This document shows positions 32,558-42,069 of a DNA stretch of 64,000 nucleotides, one piece after another. Made by a program: the position numbers and the translations under genes. Every line of letters begins with the position of its first letter. The stretch's first letter is position 1. The DNA lies in assembly GCF_963855985.1 (NCBI RefSeq), contig NC_087095.1:11294001-11358000 (forward strand). The letters are read 5' to 3'. The DNA comes from Ostrinia nubilalis (taxonomy: Eukaryota > Arthropoda > Insecta > Lepidoptera > Crambidae). The notes beneath the pieces were generated by a model that was given only the letters and a program-made list of their open reading frames with translations, did no database searches and was not told the DNA's origin.

Positions 32558-35509
32558 ATGTCTTCGTCGGAGATCTCTCGTTATACACCACCTTTAGATA
32601 ATCGGAAAAATACGAGGCCGTCCCGCTGTAGGGATCGTCGTGATCGCCCTCTGCGGAGGCTACGGCCTGAAGTTTCTCCGAAAAATAGGGACCGACGAAA
32701 ACGTGAAACATACCGCAGTAGATCGCGTCGTCGGCGACCCTCCACTGAGAGCTCCGATAGTAGTTCCTCTCAATCTAGCCCTCGAAGGCGGCGGAGACGG
32801 ACACCTTCGACTGATCGTCGACGATATTCTACTAGTACGACTACGGGTTCAGTGGAAAGTACTGACTATTCTAGCCACGATTCACGCGTTCAACTCGGAA
32901 AAAGAAAACGTCAGCGATCCAGTACTTCCACATCGGGAAGTCTATCGTCTGGATTGAATTCGGAAAGACCATCACGTCAAAGGTACCGTTTGAGAAAATC
33001 TCAGAAGAGACGGCGTTACTCAAGATCTCAAACGTCTAGAGACTATGGGGTACTCAAGAAATTTGCTCGTTTGTTCGGTAAGGCTGATCAGCACTTCGAA
33101 GGGGCACAACATGTAATCCCTGAATTTAACCCGGATGCAAACGACCAGTCAGCCGTTAACTGGGTACGTAAAGTAAACGAAACTGCCAGAATTTATAAAT
33201 GGAGTGACAAACAAATAATTTTCTATGCAATTCCAAAATTAGCTGGCCACGCTAAGAAATGGTACCAAGGTTTGAGTACTATTAACTTGAGTTGGCGAGA
33301 ATGGCAAAAGAAAATTGTTAAAGCTTTCCCCGACGATCGCAATTATGCTGATCGACTTTCGGAAATGTTGGAAAGGAGAAGTAGAAGGGAGGAATCACTA
33401 GAAGACTATTACCATGACAAGGCAAGATTGGTGAAAATGTGTGGTATAGAAGGACGTAATGCAGTTGATTGTATAATTAACGGCATATTTGATTTTAACA
33501 TACGTCTCAATGCCCAAGGCTCAAGTTTTAAAAGACCTTCTCAACTACTGAAATATCTCCGCCGAATTTCTAAGAAAAACAACGTACTCCGCAAAGCTAA
33601 TCAATTAAATAGGTGTGAACAAAATACGAAGGCTGGAGAAAAACTATTGAATGCGGGAAGTCAGAAAGCAACTACTGTTACCAATCGCGAAGGTTTTAGG
33701 CAAATTCAATGCTTCAACTGTCTCGAAGTAGGTCACACCTCGCGCACGTGTACAAAACCTAGAAAACGGTGTGATAAGTGCTCTCGTTTTGGACATGACA
33801 GCCTTAAATGTGAATTAATTAATAATATCCGGGATAGAACCAATATTAATATCAAAGACAGTTCAGACAGTAAAGTGGAGCCCGTGAAGAAAGTTTTAAA
33901 AATTACACCTGGAGACTCGACAAATGGCAAGTATTTTAAATCTGTAACATTAAATAATATAAAGCGGTCGGCATACATTGACTTTGGAAGTCAATGTACA
34001 TTAGTACGTAAGAGCGTAGCAGAGGAATCTTATTTACCACTAATTAAATCAGGGTTACCCGTTATTAAAGGATTTGCTTCAGGAAGTGTGGTGCCCCTTG
34101 GCAAAAGCACTGTTAATATCGTAGTTGATGCTGTAGAAGCAGATGTCGAAATCTACGTGGTCGAAGATGATTTATTAGATACTGATGTTTTAATCGGACA
34201 ATCTTTGACTGAATTACCAACAGTTGTAGCTTACAAAACTAATTCTACCTTAAACTTATACTGTGATGATTCAGAGGCAGAAAGAATAAGTATTTACTGC
34301 TGTCAGGGAGTAACATTGCAAGTAGGGATGAACACTGTAAGTATACGAACCGATGAAGAATATACAGGATCATTATTCGTACCAGGAAGTATCTGTATGA
34401 AGCCCGATAATCAGTATGTTCTATTGCAAGGGGTGTACCAACTTCATAATAGTAGGGGTCAACTTGTAATTATAAACTCTTCAAAAAATCCTCTTTGTTT
34501 CAAAAATAGTAAGTTACTGGCTCGAGCTATAAAATTTCCACAGAATCGCGTACTTTCTTCAGGTGCACTATCATTTGACGTCAACAAAGTAAACTTAGAT
34601 AATGAACCAGTTACATCGCAACCTAAAACCAAATGTCCAATTACGTTAGACATGATAAACATCGGACCAGGAATCAGTGAATCTGAAAAAGATCGTCTGG
34701 TTCAATTGTTGAATAACTTTAGAGATTGCTTCGCATTGACTCCATGCGAGCTTGGTCTTACCAACATAACCGAGATGACTATTAGGTTAAACGACTCTGC
34801 ACCTGTCACTTATAAGCCATATCGACTACCGTTTAGCGAACGGGCTAAAGTAAGGGAAATAGTAGGTGACCTGTTGTCGAATGGGGTTATAAGAGAATCT
34901 CAGTCAGCGTACTCTAGCCCAATTGTCCTAGTGAAGAAGAAAAATGGTGAATCTCGCCTGTGCGTCGATTACAGGGCACTGAACAAAAAGACTATTAAAG
35001 ATAGCTACCCCATGCCAGTCATTGATGATCAATTGGACCGATTAAGTGGAAAATCACTATTCACTAGTCTAGATCTTGCATCAGGCTATCATCAAATCCC
35101 TGTGGCTGAAGACTCACGTCACATAACAGGTTTCGTAACTCCCGATGGGCATTACGAGTATACTCGAATGCCCTTTGGCCTCGTGAATGCACCGGCTGTA
35201 TTTCAAAGCATGATTAATAAAGCCCTTGGTGCAAAACGCTTTGATTTAGCCATACCTTATCTTGATGATCTTTTATGCACAGCCAGTACTACAGATGAAA
35301 TGTTTGATAAGCTTGAATCCATTTTTCAACTACTAAAAGACGCTAACCTTACGCTAAACCTAAAAAAATGCTTCTTTTTCCAATGTAAGCTTGATTACTT
35401 AGGATTTGAAATATCAGAAGAAGGCCTTAACCCGCCATTGGTGACGTCAGTTTCACTTACAACATTGGTGACGCCGGTCTCACAGACCCATGATTTGGCC
35501 AACCATTAA
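32558..35509 (+). CDS. gag-pol: Gypsy Gag-Pol polyprotein, N-terminal part (Gag, protease, RT)
   Basis: 983 codons from ATG 32558; the element's own sequence ends at 35430 and the last 26 codons come from the inserted transposon. Residues 1-160 are a low-complexity Arg/Ser region with many RS and SR pairs, like SR splicing factors. About 165-340 is a retrotransposon Gag capsid-like domain (AKKWYQGLS and a following helical part). Two zinc knuckles of the form CX2CX4HX4C begin at Cys 385 and Cys 405. An aspartic protease active site reads YIDFGSQ (Asp 475), where most relatives have DTG or DSG. Reverse transcriptase spans about 745-955 with YPMPVIDDQLDRLSG, FTSLDLASGYHQI and YLDD at 901-904. 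Gag and Pol are in one frame with no frameshift site. The truncation falls between the RT palm/thumb and RNase H, so this copy cannot make the full polyprotein. Confidence 0.93.
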   Translation: MSSSEISRYTPPLDNRKNTRPSRCRDRRDRPLRRLRPEVSPKNRDRRKRETYRSRSRRRRPSTESSDSSSSQSSPRRRRRRTPSTDRRRYSTSTTTGSVESTDYSSHDSRVQLGKRKRQRSSTSTSGSLSSGLNSERPSRQRYRLRKSQKRRRYSRSQTSRDYGVLKKFARLFGKADQHFEGAQHVIPEFNPDANDQSAVNWVRKVNETARIYKWSDKQIIFYAIPKLAGHAKKWYQGLSTINLSWREWQKKIVKAFPDDRNYADRLSEMLERRSRREESLEDYYHDKARLVKMCGIEGRNAVDCIINGIFDFNIRLNAQGSSFKRPSQLLKYLRRISKKNNVLRKANQLNRCEQNTKAGEKLLNAGSQKATTVTNREGFRQIQCFNCLEVGHTSRTCTKPRKRCDKCSRFGHDSLKCELINNIRDRTNINIKDSSDSKVEPVKKVLKITPGDSTNGKYFKSVTLNNIKRSAYIDFGSQCTLVRKSVAEESYLPLIKSGLPVIKGFASGSVVPLGKSTVNIVVDAVEADVEIYVVEDDLLDTDVLIGQSLTELPTVVAYKTNSTLNLYCDDSEAERISIYCCQGVTLQVGMNTVSIRTDEEYTGSLFVPGSICMKPDNQYVLLQGVYQLHNSRGQLVIINSSKNPLCFKNSKLLARAIKFPQNRVLSSGALSFDVNKVNLDNEPVTSQPKTKCPITLDMINIGPGISESEKDRLVQLLNNFRDCFALTPCELGLTNITEMTIRLNDSAPVTYKPYRLPFSERAKVREIVGDLLSNGVIRESQSAYSSPIVLVKKKNGESRLCVDYRALNKKTIKDSYPMPVIDDQLDRLSGKSLFTSLDLASGYHQIPVAEDSRHITGFVTPDGHYEYTRMPFGLVNAPAVFQSMINKALGAKRFDLAIPYLDDLLCTASTTDEMFDKLESIFQLLKDANLTLNLKKCFFFQCKLDYLGFEISEEGLNPPLVTSVSLTTLVTPVSQTHDLANH

Positions 35510-36788
35510 CTAGTTATCCTACTTTTAGTTAGTTTAGGTTTAATTAATTAATTAATTATAAACATATGTTTGGCAAGAAAACACAAAAAATAATTAAATC
35601 ACAGCTTGTTTATTACGAATTAAACAATTGTACTTAAAACACTAAAAAACACTATGGTTTTACGCATATATTTTAAAAATTTCGAAATTAGTAACAGTAT
35701 TTAACTTTTTGTACTTAAATCAGCCTTTGTCAGTCTTATAACATTGCATACTCTTGGAAATTAAACAAAAAAATATATCCGATTAACAAAAAAAAAGAAA
35801 AGCATTCTCAAAAATCACTCTTCTTGGGAGATCAAACAGCTTCTGCAATAAGGTACTACATGCTCAAGGCACAGGTATTTCTCGCATTTTTGGCAAAAGT
35901 ATTTAGTTTTTCTGTTCTCTTGCCACCCTCATTCATGGCAACGACCTTTACGTAAAGGACCAACAGAACCACGTTCATCATCAATCTTCAAAATCTCTGA
36001 AATCCTTTCTCTCGTCAGTCTAGGTAAGTTTAGTTGTGTACGTCTTTCTCTCAGATGAGGTTCAATAAGTTTCATGGCTAAATTCTCAATAAAGTGACGG
36101 CGTTGTAGTTTTGAGTTTTGATTGTTAGCTGTATGTATCACCTGACTATTAATTGTACTGACATTGAGCATAGCGTAAAATACAACCATAGGCCATCTTG
36201 TAGTTGCTCTGGCACAATTGTAGTTTGCACATAAACGGTCTACTACGTCAACTCCACCCTTGGTGTCATTATAATTCAAAATAATTTCAGGTTTTTGAGT
36301 ATCTGTATCAACTTCAGCATTATTGTGCATAGTGCTATTCAGCATGACATTTTTGCCAGTCTTAGGAACATGTGAAACCGAATCTAGATAAAGGAATCTG
36401 CACCTGTATTTATTATGTTTTTAAAAAATACTATCTATAAAATTATACAAAAATCACATTAATCAAATACCATTCAATAAAATAATTAAGATAACAGTAA
36501 CAATAGTACTAAGTTTTGATGTTATTCTAAGATTTTTTAAATTCTGTGCTAAATTCCATGTAAATATTTTACTTACTCGTTTGGTGACGCCGGTCTCACG
36601 GACCGGGTTGGCATTAAAACTCCGGAACGTGCGTTCGCCGTGAAGCCACGAGCGGCACTGACTGTTTAGGACTTAAAACGAGGCAGCTACTCGAAATCGC
36701 AACCCGAATAGACGGCGGGCGAAAAAGTTATTCGAATTTTTCGAGTCACCCGGTCTCTCAGACATATACGTCACCAATGGCGGGTTAA
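35427..36788 (-). mobile_element. piggyBac-type element, internally deleted (1354 bp)
   Basis: Element 35431-36784 is flanked by TTAA on both sides (35427-35430, 36785-36788) and has 17-bp perfect inverted ends CCCGCCATTGGTGACGT. A motif TTGGTGACGCCGGTCTCACRG occurs inside the left end (35465) and, in direct orientation, near the right end (36581). A related inverted version lies at the right terminus. The segment carries only the C-terminal part of a transposase (minus strand), so it is a deletion derivative that must have been moved by a transposase made elsewhere. Confidence 0.95.
35815..36425 (-). pseudogene. piggyBac transposase, C-terminal remnant
   Basis: The minus strand reads the end of a piggyBac-family transposase: SVSHVPKTGKNVM, then KPEIILNYNDTKGGVDVVD (the conserved GGVD..D segment of the catalytic domain), CANYNCARATTRWP and a basic tail. 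A TGA at 35929-35931, just after RCHE, cuts the C-terminal cysteine-rich zinc domain. The frame then continues as KYFCQKCEKYLCLEH and YCRSC to a stop at 35815. The TGA stands where a Cys would be expected. The N-terminus and first catalytic Asp residues are deleted (no similarity beyond about 36425). Confidence 0.9.
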
Positions 36789-38751
36789 GCCCGGTAGTAC
36801 AAAGATACAGGCTGTACAAGAGTTTCCCCGTCCAAGCAATGTACACCAGGTAAGACAATTTGTCGGACTGGCAAGTTTTTTCCGACGATTTGTTTATAAT
36901 TTTGCTTGCATTGCTAAGCCCCTAACGAAACTGACTAAGGCAGATGTGCCGTGGGTATGGGGTGAGGAACAAGAGGCAGCATTTCTCGATATTAAGTCAA
37001 AGCTCATTACAAGACCAGTGCTAGCATTATACAATGCTGAGTTTATTACAGAGGTGCATTGTGACGCTAGTAAGGTGGGCGTAGGCGGAATACTTTTACA
37101 GAAACCTAACGAAGAGTCACCACTGCGGCCAGTCGCGTACTTCAGTCGGCAGACCACCAAAGAAGAAGAGTTCTGGCACTCTTATGAATTAGAGACCATG
37201 GCCGTTGTGATGTCGCTGAGAAGGTTTCGTGTTTATTTGATTGGCATCGAATTTAAAGTCATTACTGACTGCAACGCCTTACGCTCCACGTTGACGAAAC
37301 GTGATTTGTTGCCAAAGGTTGCTAGATGGTGGCTTATTCTCCAAGAATATAATTTCTCCATTGAGTACAGACCAGGTCACAGTATGCAGCATGTGGATGC
37401 GCTAAGTCGGAATCCGGCTCCTATCTTGGAACAAGAAGAAATTGAAATTTTGAATATTACCACAAAAGATTGGCTTCAAACCGTTCAGATGTCAGACTCA
37501 AATTTAAAAAATATTAAGAATATCTTAGAGACAGGTGATAATGATCTTAAGGACATTCAATTAAATTATGTAACACGCGATAATAAAATCTACAGGAAAG
37601 TCGGAAATAAATTAAAATGGGTTGTACCAAATTCTGCTCGTTGGAGAATATGTCAAATGAATCATGATGAAGCGGGTCACTTTTCTTTCGAGAAAACTTT
37701 GGAAAAAATTAAGTCCGACTATTGGTTCCCAAAAATGAACCGCTTTGTCAAGAAGTATGTCAAGGCATGTATAAATTGCGCATATAACAAGGAATTGGCT
37801 GGAAAGAAAAGTGGCTCACTACATCCGATACCTAAAATCAAGGCAATTTTCCACACTATTCACTTGGATCATCTAGGTCCATTTGTGAAAAGCAAACGTG
37901 GGAATTGCTATATTCTGGGAATTATTGATGCATTTAGTAAATTCATTTTTATAAAGGGTGTAAGAAACACAAAATCTAAATCCACGATTAAGGTGCTAGA
38001 AGATATTTTCTCGGTATTTGGACAACCTAAAGTAATTATCTCAGATCCGGGCACAAGTTTCACCTCTGGAGAGTTTAAAAATTTTACGAGTGCTATTGGA
38101 ACCAAGCACGTATGTAATGCCGTGGCAACGCCGCGAGCGAACGGACAGATTGAAAGGTACAATCGCACTATTTTGAACTCTCTGGCGGCAATGAACCACG
38201 GTCGAGATGAAAAGGACTGGGATGCTCAATTAGGTAGACTACAGTGGAGTTTAAATAATACAGTCAATAAAAGTACAGGAAAGTCTCCTGCTGAAGTTGT
38301 GTTCGGACAAAAGACAATAGGACATTCAGAGGGAATAATAAAAGGGGCCTTAGATCAAACTGAACAGATGACAGATATAGAAAGAGAAGAACTTAGAAAA
38401 ACGGTACAAGATACTATACATGATAATCAAGAAAAGATGAAGAAATTATTTGATAAGAATAGAGCACCAACAAAAATATTTCAAGAAGGTGATTTGGTAA
38501 TGATACCAAACAATAACCCTGATAAAGGTAAAAGCAAAAAACTAGCCCCTAAGTTCAAAGGCCCTTTTAGGGTTTCAGGTGTATTGGAGAAGGATAGATA
38601 TGAAGTATCAAATATTGTAGGACACTCGAACCGTAAATATAAAAATATATTCCCTGCTGATCATTTGAAACCATGGATCAGTGTTGATATGAATACTTCT
38701 AATTCGGTTAGTGATGCTGGCTCGAATAGCGATGAGTCTTCTTCGGAGTAA
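36787..38751 (+). CDS. pol: Gypsy Pol polyprotein, C-terminal part (RNase H, integrase)
   Basis: Open from the right-hand TTAA to TAA 38749-38751, in the frame that matches the N-terminal part across the insertion. It starts in the RT connection (VRQFVGLASFFRRF), then RNase H (EVHCDASKVGVGGILL, first Asp at 37063; a DALSRNP end near 37400). The integrase zinc domain has H-X4-H (37663-37681) and C-X2-C (about 37768-37779). The integrase core carries Asp 37867, Asp 38044 and Glu 38152, giving the DD(35)E spacing. A C-terminal GPF module (KFKGPFRV) lies near 38555. No chromodomain follows. No stop or frameshift is seen, so the gene was intact until the piggyBac-type insertion. Confidence 0.93.
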   Translation, partial: KPGSTKIQAVQEFPRPSNVHQVRQFVGLASFFRRFVYNFACIAKPLTKLTKADVPWVWGEEQEAAFLDIKSKLITRPVLALYNAEFITEVHCDASKVGVGGILLQKPNEESPLRPVAYFSRQTTKEEEFWHSYELETMAVVMSLRRFRVYLIGIEFKVITDCNALRSTLTKRDLLPKVARWWLILQEYNFSIEYRPGHSMQHVDALSRNPAPILEQEEIEILNITTKDWLQTVQMSDSNLKNIKNILETGDNDLKDIQLNYVTRDNKIYRKVGNKLKWVVPNSARWRICQMNHDEAGHFSFEKTLEKIKSDYWFPKMNRFVKKYVKACINCAYNKELAGKKSGSLHPIPKIKAIFHTIHLDHLGPFVKSKRGNCYILGIIDAFSKFIFIKGVRNTKSKSTIKVLEDIFSVFGQPKVIISDPGTSFTSGEFKNFTSAIGTKHVCNAVATPRANGQIERYNRTILNSLAAMNHGRDEKDWDAQLGRLQWSLNNTVNKSTGKSPAEVVFGQKTIGHSEGIIKGALDQTEQMTDIEREELRKTVQDTIHDNQEKMKKLFDKNRAPTKIFQEGDLVMIPNNNPDKGKSKKLAPKFKGPFRVSGVLEKDRYEVSNIVGHSNRKYKNIFPADHLKPWISVDMNTSNSVSDAGSNSDESSSE

Positions 38752-39974
38752 ATAACTTTATACATGATTTTTCTTATAATTTACAATTAGCATGCTATAA
38801 CCTCCTTTCCTATCCTGACATTTACAGCCCAGGTGTTTTCTGAAACATTTTGAGAGGATCAACTAAAGATGGTTTAGCCGATGCACGCTGATGCGAGTAT
38901 CTAGGTTCTCGTATATGAACCTTCCACTCGTGCAGAGGATACACGATTTCAAGTGATAAGTCTATGTTAACCCCTTGTTGTGGTACTGCTACATTTCTAA
39001 TATGAAAATGATCATCTTAATTTCCAAGCGTGAATGATTAATTCGTGATTGAGTGTATATCATTATTATTTTGGTGAACTAAAAATGTGGTGCCCCAGTG
39101 TGGCAAATATGTAATGAATGCCCCAGTGTGGCAAATGTGATGAGTGCCCCAGTGTGGCAAATATGTGATGTCCCCAGTGTGGTAAATAAATATGTGATGC
39201 CCCAGTGTGGTAATTTTAAGTGATGTGAAATAAATAAATGTCCCCAGTGTGATAAATATGTGATGCCCCAGTGTGGCAAATGTGACGCCCCCAGTGTGGC
39301 AAATGGTGAAAAGTGTTGTGATTGCCCCTAGTGTGGCACTGAACTATCAACCAAAATTGTCCTAAGTTAAATAAATAATTATGCGTATATAAAATCAATT
39401 ACCGAGTGATATTTGATTGTTATTAAGTTTACTTAACTAAGCAGCATAAACTAATGAAATTGTTTTTGTTGTACATACTTAATACTTATATAGGAATTAT
39501 ATTGGTTTTGTTATAGTTACATACATAGGAATTATATTGTTTTGTCATACATAATGATATGAAATTGAATTATACAAAATGAGGCTAATTTTGGAAAGTC
39601 AACATAATTAATAGTGGTAATCAAAGTATTTCTAAAGATACACAAAATATTTACAATAATAATTTTATTATTTAAATATAATAATATACAATAATTACAA
39701 TTATTAGGTTGTCTTAATCAAATTAACGAGATTTGAGATCTTACTTGAATAATGTAAGTGATATGTGAATTACTGGAGTGATGATTATTATTAATTTTGT
39801 TATTGTATGTAATTTTGTGTTCCTTCATTTATCACCACCTATGCAAAATTAAAATTATTGTTAAATTGTTTTACTGCACTAGTTTAGCATAAGAATGGTA
39901 TGAGGACATACCCACGTGATGAATGGCCGAGCTGGATTTGGGGATGGGGACATCCCCGCGGCAGAATGGCCGTC
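38752..39974 (+). other. Gypsy 3' untranslated region
   Basis: Non-coding, AT-rich, with a repeat cluster at 39087-39340 and a purine-rich tract at 39938-39952. Just before the LTR a GAATGGCCG word occurs twice, after GGACATACCCACGTGATG (39904-39929) and GGACATCCCCGCGGCA (39948-39971). The LTR does not directly abut the longest purine run, so the exact polypurine primer is uncertain. Confidence 0.7.
39087..39340 (+). repeat. Nine spaced copies of a CCCCAGTGTGGCAAAT motif
   Basis: Copies begin near 39091, 39120, 39147, 39171, 39198, 39241, 39263, 39287 and 39325. Each has a conserved CCCCAGTGTGG(C/T)AA core and a variable AT-rich spacer (AATATGTGATG-like); spacing is 22-43 bp. The conserved core with loose spacers resembles a row of DNA-binding protein sites more than a simple satellite. 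Confidence 0.9.
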
Positions 39975-40222
39975 TGTTAGCAATCAGGCTTCCATTTTAT
40001 TAATAACATTTGAAATTACCTACATTGTATAGTCGTTCAACGAATATTTTGCCTTAGAGAGTCCTGTTTTGAAAGCAGGCGCCAATCTGTCGCCGGCGGC
40101 CATCGGAGCGTGACGCGTGCGGCGCTTGTTTTATCAATCTTGTAAATTTCTGTACGAAGAGAAATATAGTATTGATTGGATCCTGTGGGTGTTATTTCCG
40201 GAGTTGACCTGAATTTTTAATA
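39975..40222 (+). repeat. Gypsy 3' LTR (248 bp)
   Basis: I find no difference from the 5' LTR on reading both. Followed by CTAG, matching the CTAG before the 5' LTR. Confidence 0.95.
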
Positions 40223-40504
40223 CTAGGTATGGTCCTACGCTTATAATGTAGAACATGGTTTAAATATACCATTTGTTGGCCCCACTCCTGAACTGTTGGA
40301 CATAATAATGGATAAATAGCTTAATGTATTTAAAATGTAGGTAGATAAGTTATATTAATTAATAATATTTTTTGTTTGCGCAATAAAGCATCTATTAACT
40401 ATTACACATTATGTTAATTTCCAAGCAAACCCGGGAGTTTTTGGTAGTTACTTATATGAAAATATATTTCTGATATTAAGTCATAACAAATAATAGTAGT
40501 TACA

Positions 40505-41371
40505 TTTCTGTTGGTTTTACGCCCAGATTCCATAGAAAAGTGCCCATCATCCTTACATAAATATACCTCAAACGGTTATTTAGGTATTGACGTTCAAAAA
40601 TCGACATTTGGAACACTAAAATCTATCTATCACCTGTGAAATGTTAAAATTTACTGGTTTTTTATTTGTTCCTTTGTTTACATAACTACCTTTCTGGATG
40701 CCAAATTTGAACCTTCGAGGTCATCTAGAAGTGGTTAGAATTTGGTATATAGGTCAGACATGTAGATTTTTGGACGTCAATACCTAAAGAACCGTTTGAG
40801 GCATATTTATGAAATTTGAAGCTGATGTTTATCTTGCAAGTCTCAACACATGAGCAAAATTTGAAGTGTTAATGCACAGTAGTTTTTGAGTGATGAGGAA
40901 TCAATAGTGGCTCAAAGTGGTGCGTCTAAATATACGCACAGTGCAGTCCCCTCCCTGGAACTAGGCTTAACATGCTCCCGCATGTCTAGAATGATTGCTC
41001 AATGTTGATTTAGTCGATTTTCTCCTGATGGGAACATGTAAGACAAAAATACAATTTCCAATTTTACAGACCTTCTAGAGCAGATGCCGCGAAAACTATA
41101 CAATTTATCAAAAACGTTGACTATCTCACCTGTAGCAAATTGAATATGCTTTTTTTGGTTCATAGTAGTCATGTCACTAGGACGCATAGTTTCCGAGGAT
41201 TAAGCGAAAAACCGAAAAGTGGCACCTTTAAACCCCCCTCTCCCCGCCGGCTCAGGGGCTAAGGACGGGGACTTTTGCTATGTTCACCTCCTAACTAGTC
41301 TAAATAAAGTCCTGAAGTCAGAAATTGTGTTCTACAGTTTTCCATCTATAATGCTTTATTGACTGGACTAT
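40505..41371 (-). repeat. Repeat R-B, copy 2 (inverted relative to copy 1)
   Basis: Minus-strand copy of the repeat at 29122. It keeps the about 260-bp interior that copy 1 lost, and has no MITE. With copy 1 it forms an inverted pair about 9.7 kb apart, with the gypsy element between them. No coding sequence seen. Confidence 0.8.
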
Positions 41372-41499
41372 AAATAAAATCTTTGACTTTAGAAACATCT
41401 TCAGCTTCAGCAAGATAGAGCAGTGTACGAAAATAATGTTATCATTGTCATATACATCATACATCATAATATTGTGTCTTCCCCATGATTTTTCGATTG

Positions 41500-41592
41500 G
41501 CCGGTTGACAGCGGCCTGCATCCAGCGCCTTCCCGCAACCTTTGAGAAATCGGGGGAGGTCTTTGTTCAGCAGTGGACGTCCTGTGGCTGAA
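41500..41592. repeat. RTE LINE 3' tail with inverted 5' part
   Basis: 41500-41550 reads in reverse as AAAGGTTGCGGGAAGGCGCT and GGATGCAGGCCGCTGTCAAC. 41551-41592 reads forward from GGGGGAGGTCTTTGTTCAGC to the GTGGCTGA end. Together these are contiguous in the LINE but inverted, a second twin-priming product, only about 90 bp long. Confidence 0.75.
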
Positions 41593-42069
41593 ATGATAAT
41601 TTATTTTTATTTATTTATTTATTTGGGTAAAAAACAGTATTGAAGTACAGTAGCAAATAAATAGTAATAATATACCAATATTATCTAAATTCAACACCAG
41701 CATCATTTACCACAGTTTAGAGTGGTCGTAGTAAACACTTATTACGTAGGTACAGGCGGTAGCACATCGAGACACTGTGGCATCTTCTGCGGCTGTCTAA
41801 ATGCCATTTTGTAGCAAAAATCGATGATGAGATAAGATGATGATTGCAATCATCATGACGTTATCATTGTTGACGTTGTGCTTTCAATTAGAAAGAAAAT
41901 GTTACGACTGTAATATATATTTATATTAAATTAGGCTGTTGTAACCTACAATAACATGATAAGAAAAAATGTTACTAAGATAAACATAATCTTGGTCACA
42001 AATACTTAATAGGATAAGAATCTTTGGAGTAGGAAGGAACCTGTAGAAGCTTCAGCATGATCAGTAACT
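41593..42069. other. No gene seen
   Basis: AT-rich DNA with a (TTTA)n run at 41603-41625. Confidence 0.4.

Larger units (their letters stand above)
31274..40222 (+). mobile_element. Full-length Ty3/gypsy LTR retrotransposon, split by a piggyBac-type insertion
   Basis: LTRs 31274-31521 and 39975-40222 (248 bp each, starting TGTTAGC and ending TTTTTAATA) look identical by eye, and CTAG flanks the element on both sides (31270-31273, 40223-40226). In between are a 1.04-kb leader, one Gag-Pol frame (32558 to 38751), a 1.2-kb 3' untranslated region with a nine-unit repeat, and a purine-rich stretch (GATTTGGGGATGGGG, 39938-39952) before the 3' LTR. The only damage I see is the 1354-bp insertion at 35431-36784. 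There is no env frame and no chromodomain. Identical LTRs imply a very recent insertion. Confidence 0.95.

Noticed and set aside
32640..32957. 105-codon frame overlapping the Gag RS region as an extra retroelement gene
   Set aside because: An out-of-frame reading of the repetitive Arg/Ser codons; no start context or conserved motif supports it.
39079..39398. CRISPR-like array
   Set aside because: The repeats are short, unevenly spaced and have AT-rich degenerate spacers in the untranslated region of a eukaryotic retrotransposon.
38752..39974. env gene of an errantivirus-like element
   Set aside because: No open frame of useful length, signal peptide or membrane segment exists between pol and the 3' LTR.
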